From: Verrucomicrobiota bacterium
GTDB lineage: Bacteria; Verrucomicrobiota; Kiritimatiellia; CAJWTS01
DNA length: 64,000 bases
Direction: 5' to 3'
NCBI GenBank assembly: GCA_027623315.1
Contig: JAQBYD010000012.1
Coordinates: forward strand, 1-64,000
The translations under genes and the position numbers were made by a program. The notes under the pieces are model-generated. The model made no database searches. It worked only from the letters and a program-made list of their open reading frames with translations, and had not been told where the DNA came from. Shown here one piece after another: positions 54,508 through 63,988 of the stretch (position 1 is the stretch's first letter; every line of letters begins with the position of its first letter).

Positions 54508-55314
54508 TTACAGTTTTCCGGCCCAGCGCTCCCGGAAGCGCTGGGTGATCCAGAGGCAGATCTCCCACACGTCGGCGTGGGGTTCACCGGTCCTGGGGTC
54601 GGTTGGCTGATAGGGGAATGGGCCGAATTCCGGATTGATGGTCAGGACCTCGCGCCCCTCGTTCTTGCGGGCCTCGATAATGCGGTCCCACCAGCCCTCG
54701 AATAGCTCGGTCCACTCCAGGAAGGGCGCGACGCGCGGATCCGGCACCTGCGGGGCCTGCGCCCAGCCGACACGTGCGTGGATGTGATGCGTGCGCTCGA
54801 TGGCAATGTCCATCATCTTCTTGTACGCGTCACCATGCTCCATGGTGCCCTCGGCCACACACGTGAAGTGACTGAGGTCGGCGCAGATGTATAGCTCGGG
54901 GATGGCCTCAAGGTACCGCTGGGTCGACCATGCTGAGTACAGCGCCCGCGTCCGATGCGTCTCGTACACGACCTCGCAGTCGATCTCCTTCGCCATCTCC
55001 ATGACGTTCTTGAAGAACTCGCAGCCGCGCTCGAAATCGAAGTAGTCGCGACCGGGGTGGCAGTTGATCAGGATCGGTTTCGTCTTCTTGATGTTATTGA
55101 GCTGTTCGCGAAACGCCTGCTCATCGTCGCAGAACATCATGGCAACGTAGTCCAGCCCCAGTTCCCCGGTGAACTCCGCGAACTCATCGGGGTCCATCCC
55201 GATGTTGGCGCACTCGATTCCGTCGTAACCGGCCTTGGAGTACTCGCCCAGGCGTGTCTTCATGTCGCCGAGATACTCCATGCCCCAGTCGCATTTCAGC
55301 AGCTTTAGTTCCAT
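54508..55314 (-). CDS. Sugar phosphate isomerase/epimerase-type TIM-barrel protein
   Basis: A 268-residue xylose-isomerase-like TIM barrel (AP endonuclease 2 family). Likely metal ligands are in [47 protein letters not shown] and [13 protein letters not shown]. The exact reaction is not evident; members isomerise sugars, inositols or hydroxypyruvate. It lies between the two glutathione-dependent formaldehyde genes with gaps of 19 and 5 bp, so it is surely co-transcribed with them. Its role in that pathway is unexplained. Confidence 0.8.
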   Translation of the reverse strand: MELKLLKCDWGMEYLGDMKTRLGEYSKAGYDGIECANIGMDPDEFAEFTGELGLDYVAMMFCDDEQAFREQLNNIKKTKPILINCHPGRDYFDFERGCEFFKNVMEMAKEIDCEVVYETHRTRALYSAWSTQRYLEAIPELYICADLSHFTCVAEGTMEHGDAYKKMMDIAIERTHHIHARVGWAQAPQVPDPRVAPFLEWTELFEGWWDRIIEARKNEGREVLTINPEFGPFPYQPTDPRTGEPHADVWEICLWITQRFRERWAGKL

Positions 55315-55333
55315 AATCTCCTTTGTGCTGTGA

Positions 55334-56530
<1,197 letters not shown>

Positions 56531-56629
56531 CTAGCAATGCGAAACACGAGCGTCAAGGGGCAATGAGCAACTGCGCCTGCGATGCCCCGTCGGTCGCCAT
56601 CCCTTCGCGCAGATGCTATTCTGTGGGCT

Positions 56630-57295
56630 ATGGATGCAGCGACCGCATGGATCATTGAGCAGCCGGTCCCCTATGCCGAGGGCGTGGCCCTGCAGGAGCG
56701 CCTGGTGGCGGATCGCATTGCCGGGACGGCGCCCGATACCGTGCTCTTCCTGGAGCACCGGCCGGTAATCACCCTCGGCTCGCGCGGCCGGCGCGACTAC
56801 CTGCTCCTGACCGAGCCGCAGCTACAGGCGCGCGGCATCGAACTGCATGCGTCGTCGCGCGGCGGCGACGTGACGTATCACGGGCCGGGCCAACTCGTCA
56901 TGTACCCGATTGTCAAACTGGGCGACCGCGAAGCCGATGCGCACGGATACCTCTGCAACCTCGAGGAGATCGCGATCCGTACGCTCTGCACGTTCGGCAT
57001 CAAGGCCTATCGACGCGAGGGAATGACGGGTGCCTGGACGGACCAGGGCAAGGTGACGTCGATCGGAGTGCGATTGCGGCGATGGGTGACCTATCACGGA
57101 CTGTCGCTGAACGTCGACGTTGATCTGACGGGGTTCGACGCGATCGTGCCGTGCGGACTGGAGGGCGAGAAAGTGACTTCGCTCAAGGGGTTGCTGGGCG
57201 ACGGCTACCCGGATCTCGCCACCGTGCGTGACGTGATGATGAAGCAGTTCAGCGAGATCTGTGGACGCCCGTTCGAAACGGTTCTAAGACGCTAG
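56630..57295 (+). CDS. lipB: Octanoyl-[acyl-carrier-protein]:protein N-octanoyltransferase
   Basis: A 221-residue enzyme of lipoate synthesis that moves octanoyl from ACP to lipoyl domains such as GcvH. Signatures: DTVLFLEHRPVITLGSRG, SRGGDVTYHGPGQLVMYPIV, GVWTD-type region GAWTDQGKVTSIGVRLRRWV with the catalytic lysine, and FDAIVPCGLEGEKVTSLKGL with the nucleophile cysteine. Start at 56630 (MDAATAW). Divergent from frmA. It can serve the glycine cleavage H protein encoded at 17 kb; lipA is not in the window. Confidence 0.95.
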   Translation: MDAATAWIIEQPVPYAEGVALQERLVADRIAGTAPDTVLFLEHRPVITLGSRGRRDYLLLTEPQLQARGIELHASSRGGDVTYHGPGQLVMYPIVKLGDREADAHGYLCNLEEIAIRTLCTFGIKAYRREGMTGAWTDQGKVTSIGVRLRRWVTYHGLSLNVDVDLTGFDAIVPCGLEGEKVTSLKGLLGDGYPDLATVRDVMMKQFSEICGRPFETVLRR

Positions 57296-57523
57296 GAGAT
57301 CGTCGGACTTAGCTCCATCAGTTTAAGTCGTGTGAGAAACCGCCGGTCTCCCAATAGTTTTGCTGCGCAAAACCAGTGGGGGGTCAATTCGGGCGTGTGA
57401 GGAGCCGAGCATGTCGAGGGCAATGGATCGTCACAGTCGAACGCGGGCATAGGACTCCCCTTGGGATCAACCGGCCGCCAACTTCAGGTTCCACTGTCAC
57501 GTAAGGGTAAATTGGGACGCTGA
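57296..57523. other. Intergenic region after lipB
   Basis: About 230 bp without a gene. A small hairpin, GTTTTGCTGCGCAAAAC at about 57357-57373, is not followed by a T-tract. The sequence looks like decayed intergenic material next to the receiver-domain remnant. Confidence 0.4.
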
Positions 57524-58045
57524 TCAAACTATCCCGAGAACTTTGCCGAGAACTAAACCGGGAAACAACCGATTCCTGAACCGGCATCGTTCGAGAGTAG
57601 TTCTCGATCCCGCGGCCGCGGGATTCTCGGATGGGTTGGGGAATACGTTTAAGTTAGCGGATTCGGGCTCGGCGTGTTCACCCAGCCGCGCCGGAAATCG
57701 ACAAAGCTTGCGACAAAGTTGCTTCGGAAACAAGGTTCGCTGGATTTGGGCCTGGTCGTGCATGGCTCGCGTGATCACACGATGGAAGGTGTGTAGCGAG
57801 AAGCGGCCCTTGACGAAAATGCCGTCCACGAGAGCCGCGGCGAGCTCGTCGCTTCGCACCGTCGATTCCATGCTCGTCAGCAGAACAACCGGTGTCAGGC
57901 TCGTGTCCGGGCGGCTTCGGATCCAGCGCAGAAGCTCCCAGCCCGATTCACCAGGCATCATCAGGTCGAGGAGAATCAAGTCGAAATGACCCCGGCCAGC
58001 CCGGTCGAGATGGCCCCGTCGGCCATCCCCCTCATGTGTGCTTTA
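57524..58045 (-). pseudogene. Response regulator receiver domain lacking its N-terminus
   Basis: The readable frame is GRRGHLDRAGRGHFDLILLD, then LMMPGESGWELLRWIRSRPD, TPVVLLTSMESTV and VDGIFVKGRFSLHTFHRVIT. This holds the phospho-aspartate strand, the threonine/serine switch and the conserved lysine of a receiver, but the first strand with the acidic pair is missing: an in-frame stop lies just upstream (58046-58048). After about residue 75 of the readable part the sequence loses family character. Treated as a 5'-deleted remnant. Confidence 0.6.
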
Positions 58046-58339
58046 CCGGGTACACTGATAACCGGACCAGCCGGGAGTCGCCTCGTGCTTAAAGCAACCC
58101 GTGTACCAGATTCGTTAAGCCGACGGACGCACCGAACGGTTCAACGTTCTCGTCACAGCCCCTTGACAATCCCTGAACAACTGAGACGTTTTCGATCGGC
58201 TCGGCGAACACGCCGACGGGTCCGTTCGCCATCGAGTGGCCGCTGTCGGCCACGTCGGTGGCTGTCACGGGCCATCAGGCGCCGAGAGCCCGCCGCCTCC
58301 GGTCGATTCTTCGTGCAATAACGACCGGAAGGACCGACG
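58046..58339. other. Intergenic region upstream of prmA
   Basis: About 290 bp with no supported gene. A TTGACA hexamer occurs at about 58163-58168, but no matching -10 box stands out at the right distance. Confidence 0.35.
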
Positions 58340-59233
58340 TTGACGCCGATGCCGACCACGCCCCACCACTTCGCGGTTACCGTCTCCGGATCCGCTCACG
58401 ACGTGAACCTCCTGGCGGAGACGATTCCGTTCGACGACGTCGCGAGTTCGGCGTGGATCAATCCCGATCAAAACACCGGCCGATTTGACATGTTTTTCGA
58501 TGCGCGCGAAGACGCCGACCGCGCGGCCGGCGAGCTTCAACGATACCTCGCCACTGACCTCTACGCCGGGTGCGAGTTTGCCATGCACGTGCACGAGATC
58601 GCACACGAGGATTGGGCGGAATCCTGGAAGATTCATTTCCACCCCATGCGCGTGTCGCCACGCCTGGTCGTACGGCCTTCGTGGGACTCGATCGAGCTCC
58701 GCGAGGGCGAGTTGGAGATCATCATCGATCCCGGGATGACCTTCGGGACCGGACTTCATGGCTCCACCCAGGGCTGCCTCCAACTCCTCGACCGGCTGGC
58801 CGGACCATCACCCACGGGAAGCGTGCTCGATGTCGGCTGCGGCTCGGGAATTCTATCCGTGGCCGCGGCAATGCTCGGATATCGTGAGATCGTCGGCTTC
58901 GATAATTACGGGGAGTCGATGGCTATCGCCATGCAGAACGCGAGGCGAAACGGTGCGACGTGCCGATTTCTCGAAGCGGATATCTCGGAATTCGTGGCCG
59001 AGGCACCCTATGATGTCGTACTCGCCAACGTACTCACAGGCGTCCTTTGCCGGCATGCCCCGGAAGTCGCCGCCTACGTGGCTACCGAAGGCCGCCTCGT
59101 CCTCTCGGGGATTCTGACGGAGCAGTACCATAGCGTCGTCATGTCCTATGCAGAGCAGGGATTCGCGGAATGCGATCGTGCCGTCATCGATGAATGGACG
59201 AGCGGTTGTTTCCGGCGCCAGGAGCAAGCCTGA
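58340..59233 (+). CDS. prmA: Ribosomal protein L11 methyltransferase
   Basis: A 297-residue SAM-dependent methyltransferase that trimethylates ribosomal protein L11. The N-terminal substrate domain is followed by WAESWKIHFHPMRVSPRLVV, LEIIIDPGMTFGTGLHGSTQ (the PrmA signature), the SAM motif VLDVGCGSGILSVAAAMLG and DVVLANVLTGVL. ATG 58349 (MPTTPHHF) is an alternative start. Its last 50 bases overlap the convergent FkbM gene. Confidence 0.93.
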   Translation: MTPMPTTPHHFAVTVSGSAHDVNLLAETIPFDDVASSAWINPDQNTGRFDMFFDAREDADRAAGELQRYLATDLYAGCEFAMHVHEIAHEDWAESWKIHFHPMRVSPRLVVRPSWDSIELREGELEIIIDPGMTFGTGLHGSTQGCLQLLDRLAGPSPTGSVLDVGCGSGILSVAAAMLGYREIVGFDNYGESMAIAMQNARRNGATCRFLEADISEFVAEAPYDVVLANVLTGVLCRHAPEVAAYVATEGRLVLSGILTEQYHSVVMSYAEQGFAECDRAVIDEWTSGCFRRQEQA

Positions 59234-60032
59234 TCAGCCAGCGGCGCAATCGTCGCACCGTCAGATCGAGTATGCGCCCGGTCCACTTCGCACGCTGCGC
59301 CGCACGCATAAGCTCCGGCGTCGGACGCCACGCGAAGTGATAGACCGGCGTGCGCGCCCAGCGTGCAAGCGCCTGGTACCCCATGCCCCCCAAGTGGTCG
59401 CTCAGCGCAGCATAATCAGCGTCTGTCGCCGCTTCGAGTAACAGGTGCGGATGATATCGCGCGATCGTATCGCCAGCCCCCTTGAGCACCTCCAGCTCCA
59501 TGCCCTCGACGTCGATCTTGATCATCACGGGAACCATGTCGTTGGATTGGCGCTGGCTCCACTCTGACAACACCGCATCGAGTGGGCGAATACCGATCGT
59601 ACCCGCTTCGTCATGGCGGTCAATCCTGGCCATCCCGGCGTCGTCAGCATGATCAGCAGGGAGCACGAGGCTACCCGATCCCTCGCTGGCGCCCAACGCG
59701 CAGGGGACGATGTCAAAGCCATGAATATTTTTGCGCAGATTCTGCTCAAGGACTGGCAGCACGCTCGGATTCGGCTCGACGCAAATCACGTGGTCCGTCA
59801 GGAAGGTCCTGAAGAAAACGGCATGGTTTCCGATGTTGGCACCAACATCTACGGCCACCGAATTGGCCCGGCCAAGATACGCGCGTAAGCTGAACAGGTA
59901 CTCTAGGAGATCTACTTCATAGAACGTCCGATTTCGCCCGATGGCCGACTGAATCGAATCCCCACTGGAGACGCCGTGGAACTCGAAAGCTTTCTTGCGA
60001 TAAACGAACGTCATGCCGACTCCGAGCGGCAT
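59184..60032 (-). CDS. FkbM family methyltransferase
   Basis: A 282-residue methyltransferase. The FkbM core is visible as NSVAVDVGANIGNHAVFFRT (SAM motif I), DHVICVEPNPSVLPVLEQNL, and VPVMIKIDVEGMELEVLKGA, the family hallmark DVEGxE. Such enzymes O-methylate sugars of polysaccharides or other small molecules. It may start at 60014 (MTFVYRKKAF). It is the last gene of the bactofilin-parB-peptidase run and overlaps prmA tail to tail. Confidence 0.88.
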   Translation of the reverse strand: MPLGVGMTFVYRKKAFEFHGVSSGDSIQSAIGRNRTFYEVDLLEYLFSLRAYLGRANSVAVDVGANIGNHAVFFRTFLTDHVICVEPNPSVLPVLEQNLRKNIHGFDIVPCALGASEGSGSLVLPADHADDAGMARIDRHDEAGTIGIRPLDAVLSEWSQRQSNDMVPVMIKIDVEGMELEVLKGAGDTIARYHPHLLLEAATDADYAALSDHLGGMGYQALARWARTPVYHFAWRPTPELMRAAQRAKWTGRILDLTVRRLRRWLIRLAPGAGNNRSSIHR

Positions 60033-60065
60033 TGCGAGATCTCGATCATCGTCCAGCCCACCGCG

Positions 60066-61031
60066 TCACTCCGAGTCGCCGAGCCGGTTCAACATTTCCA
60101 GCAGGACCATGCCGACCGTTTCGAGACTTTCCGCGCTCAGTTTATCCATCCTGTCAGCATCGGTGTGCCAATAGTCGTTCTTGCCCGGGCCTGACCCGAA
60201 CTGAAAGTCGATCAGATCGATTGCCGGAAACCCGTGTTCTAAGAATGGAACATGATCATCAAGAATCGCGCCCGGCATGAGTCCAAACGAAGTGCGTCGG
60301 CCGCAACGTCGCGAAGCGTCCAGGGTCAAGGCCACCAGTGAGCGGGTCGAGTTCCGCGGGAGATCGACATGGAGATCGGCATCGCCGATCATATCCACCA
60401 CGATCACGGCTTTAACCTGGTCGGCCTTGCCACTCTCCGCCAGCCGCCTCGCAAAGCGCCGGCTCCCGTGGAGCCCGTCCTGCGCCCCGTAGCGCTGGCG
60501 GCACTCTTCGCCATCGAAGAAAGCGAAGACGAGCTCGAAAGGATATGCGTTCTCGCGACTCCCCAGTAGCTGACCCAACTCCAGAAGGAGTCCCGTGCTG
60601 GACCCCGAGTCGTTCGCACCCGCAAAGTCCTCTGAAATCCCGGCCTTGGTGTCGTAATGCGATCCCAGGACGACGATCCCCCTGCCCTGTCCAGGGATCC
60701 GACCCGACACGTTCCTGAATGTTCCCGTGCCCTGCGGGGTCGGATCCTCAAAGACATCCATCTCGGCAGCGACACCGGAGGCCGCGAGGTGATCCAGGAT
60801 GTACCGCGCTGCCTTCTGCGCCCCTTCGGTGCCGGATACTCGGGGTCCCGGGGCGACGAAATCCTCGACCTCTTTCAGCGCCGCCACTCCGTCGAACACC
60901 GGAACGGCCGTCTCCGCAACCGGCACGGTCTGCGGCTCCTCTCTGCGATGACAAGCGCTGAGCACGAGGGCTAAGGCGCAGATCGTCAAGGTCGCCGCAC
61001 GATGGGCCTCGCTGACGGCTTCTCTCTTCAC
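60066..61031 (-). CDS. M28 family zinc peptidase, glutaminyl cyclase-like lipoprotein
   Basis: A 321-residue exported protein with lipoprotein signal ICALALVLSAC. The zinc site is spread over VVLGSHYDTKAG, FAGANDSGSSTG, FAFFDGEECRQRYG, VIVVDMIGDADL and the YWHTDADRMDKLSAESLE end. DDHVPFLEHGFPAIDLIDF is characteristic of glutaminyl-peptide cyclotransferases within M28, which form N-terminal pyroglutamate; aminopeptidase activity is the alternative. Five bp after the parB stop. Confidence 0.85.
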   Translation of the reverse strand: MKREAVSEAHRAATLTICALALVLSACHRREEPQTVPVAETAVPVFDGVAALKEVEDFVAPGPRVSGTEGAQKAARYILDHLAASGVAAEMDVFEDPTPQGTGTFRNVSGRIPGQGRGIVVLGSHYDTKAGISEDFAGANDSGSSTGLLLELGQLLGSRENAYPFELVFAFFDGEECRQRYGAQDGLHGSRRFARRLAESGKADQVKAVIVVDMIGDADLHVDLPRNSTRSLVALTLDASRRCGRRTSFGLMPGAILDDHVPFLEHGFPAIDLIDFQFGSGPGKNDYWHTDADRMDKLSAESLETVGMVLLEMLNRLGDSE

Positions 61032-61036
61032 GAGGT

Positions 61037-61990
61037 TCAGCTCTCGCTGAGGCCCAGCAGGTCCAGGATGCGGTCCAACTCCTCGTTCGAATCGAAATCG
61101 ACCTCAATCGTTCCCCGCCGCTTCTTCCCATTGGCCAGCGTCTGGCTCGGCTTAAGGCGTACCGCCGCTCCGAAGAATCCCTGCAGACGTTCGTGCACAT
61201 AGTTCAGATGGTCCGCCGGCAGGTCGGACTTCTGCGCGCGAGGTTTGCGTTTCGGGCGGCCGGCTTGATCGATCAACTTCTCCAGCGCGCGTACCGACAA
61301 CCCCGCCGTCGCCGCCCGCGTTCCAAGCTCAATCTGTGCCTTCGCGCCGGCAACGCCTGCGAGCGCCTTGGCGTGCCCGGCGCTCAGGGCGCCGGCCAGG
61401 ATCAGCGTACGCACCTCCCTGGGCAAACCGTTGACGCGCATCACGTTGGCCACCGAAGGGCGCGCCTTCCCAACCCGATCGGCAATCTGCTCCTGGGTCA
61501 GGTTGTATTTGTCCGCGAGTAACTGGTAGGCATCCGCCTCTTCCACCACGTTCAGATCTTCGCGTTGAATATTTTCAATCAACGCCAGTTCAAGGGTCTC
61601 GGTGTCTCCGGCTTCGATGATTATCACCGGGACCTCGTTTAAGCCGGCCGCGCGTGCGGCGCGCAGGCGGCGCTCGCCCGCGATCAGTTCCACCCGATCC
61701 GCGTTGCGCCGCACGAGCAGTGGCTGAAGCACGCCCCTCTCGCGGACCGATGCGGCCAACTCTTCGAGCGCGCCTTCCTCGATCTTCTGACGCGGCTGCA
61801 GCGGGTTGAAGGCAATCGCATCGACGCGAATGGTCTGCGCGCCGTCCGAACCGGATCCTGAATCCGCTGCCGTCGTCTCTTTGATCAATGCCCCGAGCCC
61901 GCGCCCGAGCCCGCGCCCAAGCCCGCGCTTGCGGGGCGCGCGTTCAACATCCTTATCCGAGCGTGAAAGTTGATCGTGTGTTTTGGTCAC
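61037..61990 (-). CDS. parB: ParB/Spo0J family chromosome partitioning protein
   Basis: A 317-residue partition protein. The basic N-terminus carries a duplicated GRGLGRGLGRGLGALI. The CTPase/parS-loading motifs VERGVLQPLLV-like (RERGVLQPLLVRR), IAGERRLRAARAAGLNEVPV and ENIQREDLNVVEEADAYQLL are present, followed by the helix-turn-helix (LTQEQIADRVGKARPSVANV) and a C-terminal dimer domain. GTG start directly after the bactofilin stop. No parA or parS site is in the window. Confidence 0.93.
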   Translation of the reverse strand: MTKTHDQLSRSDKDVERAPRKRGLGRGLGRGLGALIKETTAADSGSGSDGAQTIRVDAIAFNPLQPRQKIEEGALEELAASVRERGVLQPLLVRRNADRVELIAGERRLRAARAAGLNEVPVIIIEAGDTETLELALIENIQREDLNVVEEADAYQLLADKYNLTQEQIADRVGKARPSVANVMRVNGLPREVRTLILAGALSAGHAKALAGVAGAKAQIELGTRAATAGLSVRALEKLIDQAGRPKRKPRAQKSDLPADHLNYVHERLQGFFGAAVRLKPSQTLANGKKRRGTIEVDFDSNEELDRILDLLGLSES

Positions 61991-62722
61991 TTAATTCTCT
62001 TTCTCCTGGTCCGCAACGATTCCGTGGATCTGAATTCTCGCCTTAAGCCCGGCGCCGTCCTCGACCTCGAAGTGGCTGGCCTTCAGTGTCCCGCGCAAAA
62101 GTCCGCCGGCGAGCACCTTGACCAGGCCATCGGCCTGCAACTTGGCGTTCAACTCGCCTCCGACTTCAATATTTCGAAAGGTTAGCTTGCGCGTCGAGGC
62201 AAATCTTCCACCGGCGCAGATCACGAGGTCACGTGCCTCAATGGTGCTGATATCAAGCTTGGCCGCGGGATGTAGCTCCAATCGCCCGCAGGCGTAGATT
62301 TTGCCGCCCTCGATCGTGCCCTCAACGATAATGTCCCGGGCAAACAGGTCACCCCCCTTGATGATCCCGCCCTCACGAATGTGAATCGCACCAATTGTCT
62401 TCAGATCCTCGCGCCACTCCTTGGTGATCGTGTGATCTTTAGCCTCCAGCGTCCGGTGGCATTTCGGACACCCGGTATTGGTCACCCGTCCCGCGACGGT
62501 AAAATCGTATTCACAACCGTAGCAGCGGATGCGATGCTTGGTGGGGAGTGCGGTGCGCGCAGCTCCCGGCAAACCGTCGGACTTCGCACGAGGCTTCTTG
62601 GCGGGGTCTTGCTTTCGCGACAGCGGCGGGTCGCCCCTGGCCTCGCGATCACGGACAGCCTTAAGCGCCGTGAACCCGTCAACGACGCCTGATCTCGATA
62701 TTGTTTTGCGATTCTTGGCCAC
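61991..62722 (-). CDS. Bactofilin with N-terminal zinc ribbon
   Basis: A 243-residue protein. The basic N-terminus (1-60) is followed by a zinc ribbon, Cys67/70 (CYGC) and Cys85/88 (CPKC). Residues about 108-225 form a bactofilin beta-helix with short repeats such as IREGGIIKGGDLFARDIIVE, GRLELHPAAKLDISTI and GGELNAKLQADGLVKVLAGG. Bactofilins polymerise into cytoskeletal filaments that can position ParABS components. Its stop codon is adjacent to the parB GTG, so the two are tightly co-expressed. The zinc ribbon is an uncommon addition. Confidence 0.85.
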   Translation of the reverse strand: MAKNRKTISRSGVVDGFTALKAVRDREARGDPPLSRKQDPAKKPRAKSDGLPGAARTALPTKHRIRCYGCEYDFTVAGRVTNTGCPKCHRTLEAKDHTITKEWREDLKTIGAIHIREGGIIKGGDLFARDIIVEGTIEGGKIYACGRLELHPAAKLDISTIEARDLVICAGGRFASTRKLTFRNIEVGGELNAKLQADGLVKVLAGGLLRGTLKASHFEVEDGAGLKARIQIHGIVADQEKEN

Positions 62723-62840
62723 GGTCCCTCATCCCATGCGCTACCCACCTCACCTTGAGCCGTACCTGCGCTGCGTCGAACTCGCCACTCCGGCAATGCC
62801 GGCACTGCAGCGATTCCATCGAGGGATAACCACCCGGGCT

Positions 62841-63299
62841 CTACTTGCGGCCGAGCCCGAACCCCTTCTTCTGCTCGTCCGATGCGTCAGCGTCTTCGCC
62901 CACGCCGGTGGCCTTGGGATCGACACCCGCTTTTGCTTGTGCGCCGGGCGTGGTGCCGGAGGGGTTCACCTCGGACTTGCCGACAAAGGTCACGCCGTCG
63001 ACTACCGTCAAGCGCTTGGCCTTGATGTCGCCATTGACGCGCGCGCTCGACTTCAGCTCGATCTTGTCTTTGGCGACGATGTTTCCGCTGACCTGCCCGA
63101 GCACCGAGACACCGTTCACGGTAAGATTCCCATGGACGGTCGCCTTCTCCCCGATAATCGCGTCGCCGGTACAGTTGAGGTCCCCGTTAAGCTTACCGTT
63201 GATTTGGATGCTGTCGTTGCATTTGATGGTTCCAGTCAATTCGACGTCCTCGCCGATGATCGTGGAAAGATTACCCTGTTTGTTGTCGCCGTCAGCCAT
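62841..63299 (-). CDS. Bactofilin (polymer-forming cytoskeletal protein)
   Basis: A 152-residue standard bactofilin: TIIGEDVELTGTIKCNDSIQ, INGKLNGDLNCTGDAIIGEK, VSGNIVAKDKIELKSSARVN and GDIKAKRLTVVDGVTFVGK form the right-handed beta-helix core (about 12-110), with a disordered Ala/Gly/Asp tail. It opens the bactofilin-bactofilin-parB run and assembles without nucleotide. Confidence 0.92.
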   Translation of the reverse strand: MADGDNKQGNLSTIIGEDVELTGTIKCNDSIQINGKLNGDLNCTGDAIIGEKATVHGNLTVNGVSVLGQVSGNIVAKDKIELKSSARVNGDIKAKRLTVVDGVTFVGKSEVNPSGTTPGAQAKAGVDPKATGVGEDADASDEQKKGFGLGRK

Positions 63300-63313
63300 G
63301 TCCTAGTGCTCCT

Positions 63314-63490
63314 TTATGGATAGTGCGCGGGCCGGTCGTAAACCTTTACGAAGGGTTCATCATGATAGAAGTCCCGATAAGCATCAAGCAGTTTGTCCCG
63401 CGTCACGCCGCTGTCGAGGTCCCCATAAAGCGTCGACATGATGCCCAGGCCTCCATAGCCCGTCGCGCCAATGATTTTTGCCCGTATCAT
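63314..63490 (-). pseudogene. argC: N-acetyl-gamma-glutamyl-phosphate reductase remnant, both ends joined
   Basis: A 58-residue frame. Residues 1-17, IRAKIIGATGYGGLGI after Met, are the NAD(P)-binding start of ArgC. From residue 18 the sequence jumps to the C-terminal part, STLYGDLDSGVTRDKLLDAY and RDFYHDEPFVKVYDRP, and stops. About 230 residues of the 340-residue enzyme, including the catalytic cysteine, are missing. The deletion is in frame and the start and stop are intact, so a small product could still be made, but not a working arginine-synthesis enzyme. Confidence 0.8.
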
Positions 63491-63577
63491 CTCGATCCTC
63501 TATCCTTTCCCATGCGGGGGCGACCATGCTACTTCGCTGGTCAGGAATAGCAACGCTCAATCTGACATGTAGCTCCT

Positions 63578-63988
63578 TTAGCTTTCGTTCAGAACGCGCT
63601 CCTTTCCGTCACGAAGAAAGTCCTCGTAATTCCAACCGGACGCCTCGAGACGCCCCAGGAATTCCGGTCGCGTCACGTAGGTTAGCGCCGTCAGAGGCGT
63701 GCCGTCGAGCCGTTCGACCTGCACCTCCTGGCGGGCATACATGTCGCCCTCGAAGCGGTCGAGTGCGCTCCACATGGAGTCGGGCACATCGTTGTAGATG
63801 AGACCATCGACGTGGTCATCCGCATCCAGGATGAGGGCCGGATAGCACTCGCCCCTCACAGACCGTCGACTGTAGCCCCTCAGGATCCCGGCAGCACAAG
63901 ACAGGCGGCGACCCGAGACATTCGTCATGATGTCTTCGCACATCAGCGTACCGTAAGCGAAGAGATGCATACGGCCAGATGATATCAT
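63578..63988 (-). CDS. Gamma-glutamylcyclotransferase-like (AIG2 family) protein
   Basis: A 136-residue protein. HLFAYGTLMCEDIM is the conserved YGTL substrate loop; YPALILDADDHVDGLIYNDV and LDRFEGDMYARQEVQV follow, the latter with the catalytic glutamate of the FEG motif. Members open gamma-glutamyl amines to 5-oxoproline. ATG 63970 (MHLFAYG) is the more natural start; 63988 adds six residues. The substrate is not certain. Confidence 0.85.
   Translation of the reverse strand: MISSGRMHLFAYGTLMCEDIMTNVSGRRLSCAAGILRGYSRRSVRGECYPALILDADDHVDGLIYNDVPDSMWSALDRFEGDMYARQEVQVERLDGTPLTALTYVTRPEFLGRLEASGWNYEDFLRDGKERVLNES

Noticed and set aside
61037-61990. Replication origin or parS cluster near parB
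   Set aside because: No parA, dnaA, gidA or recognisable parS palindrome was seen in the window.
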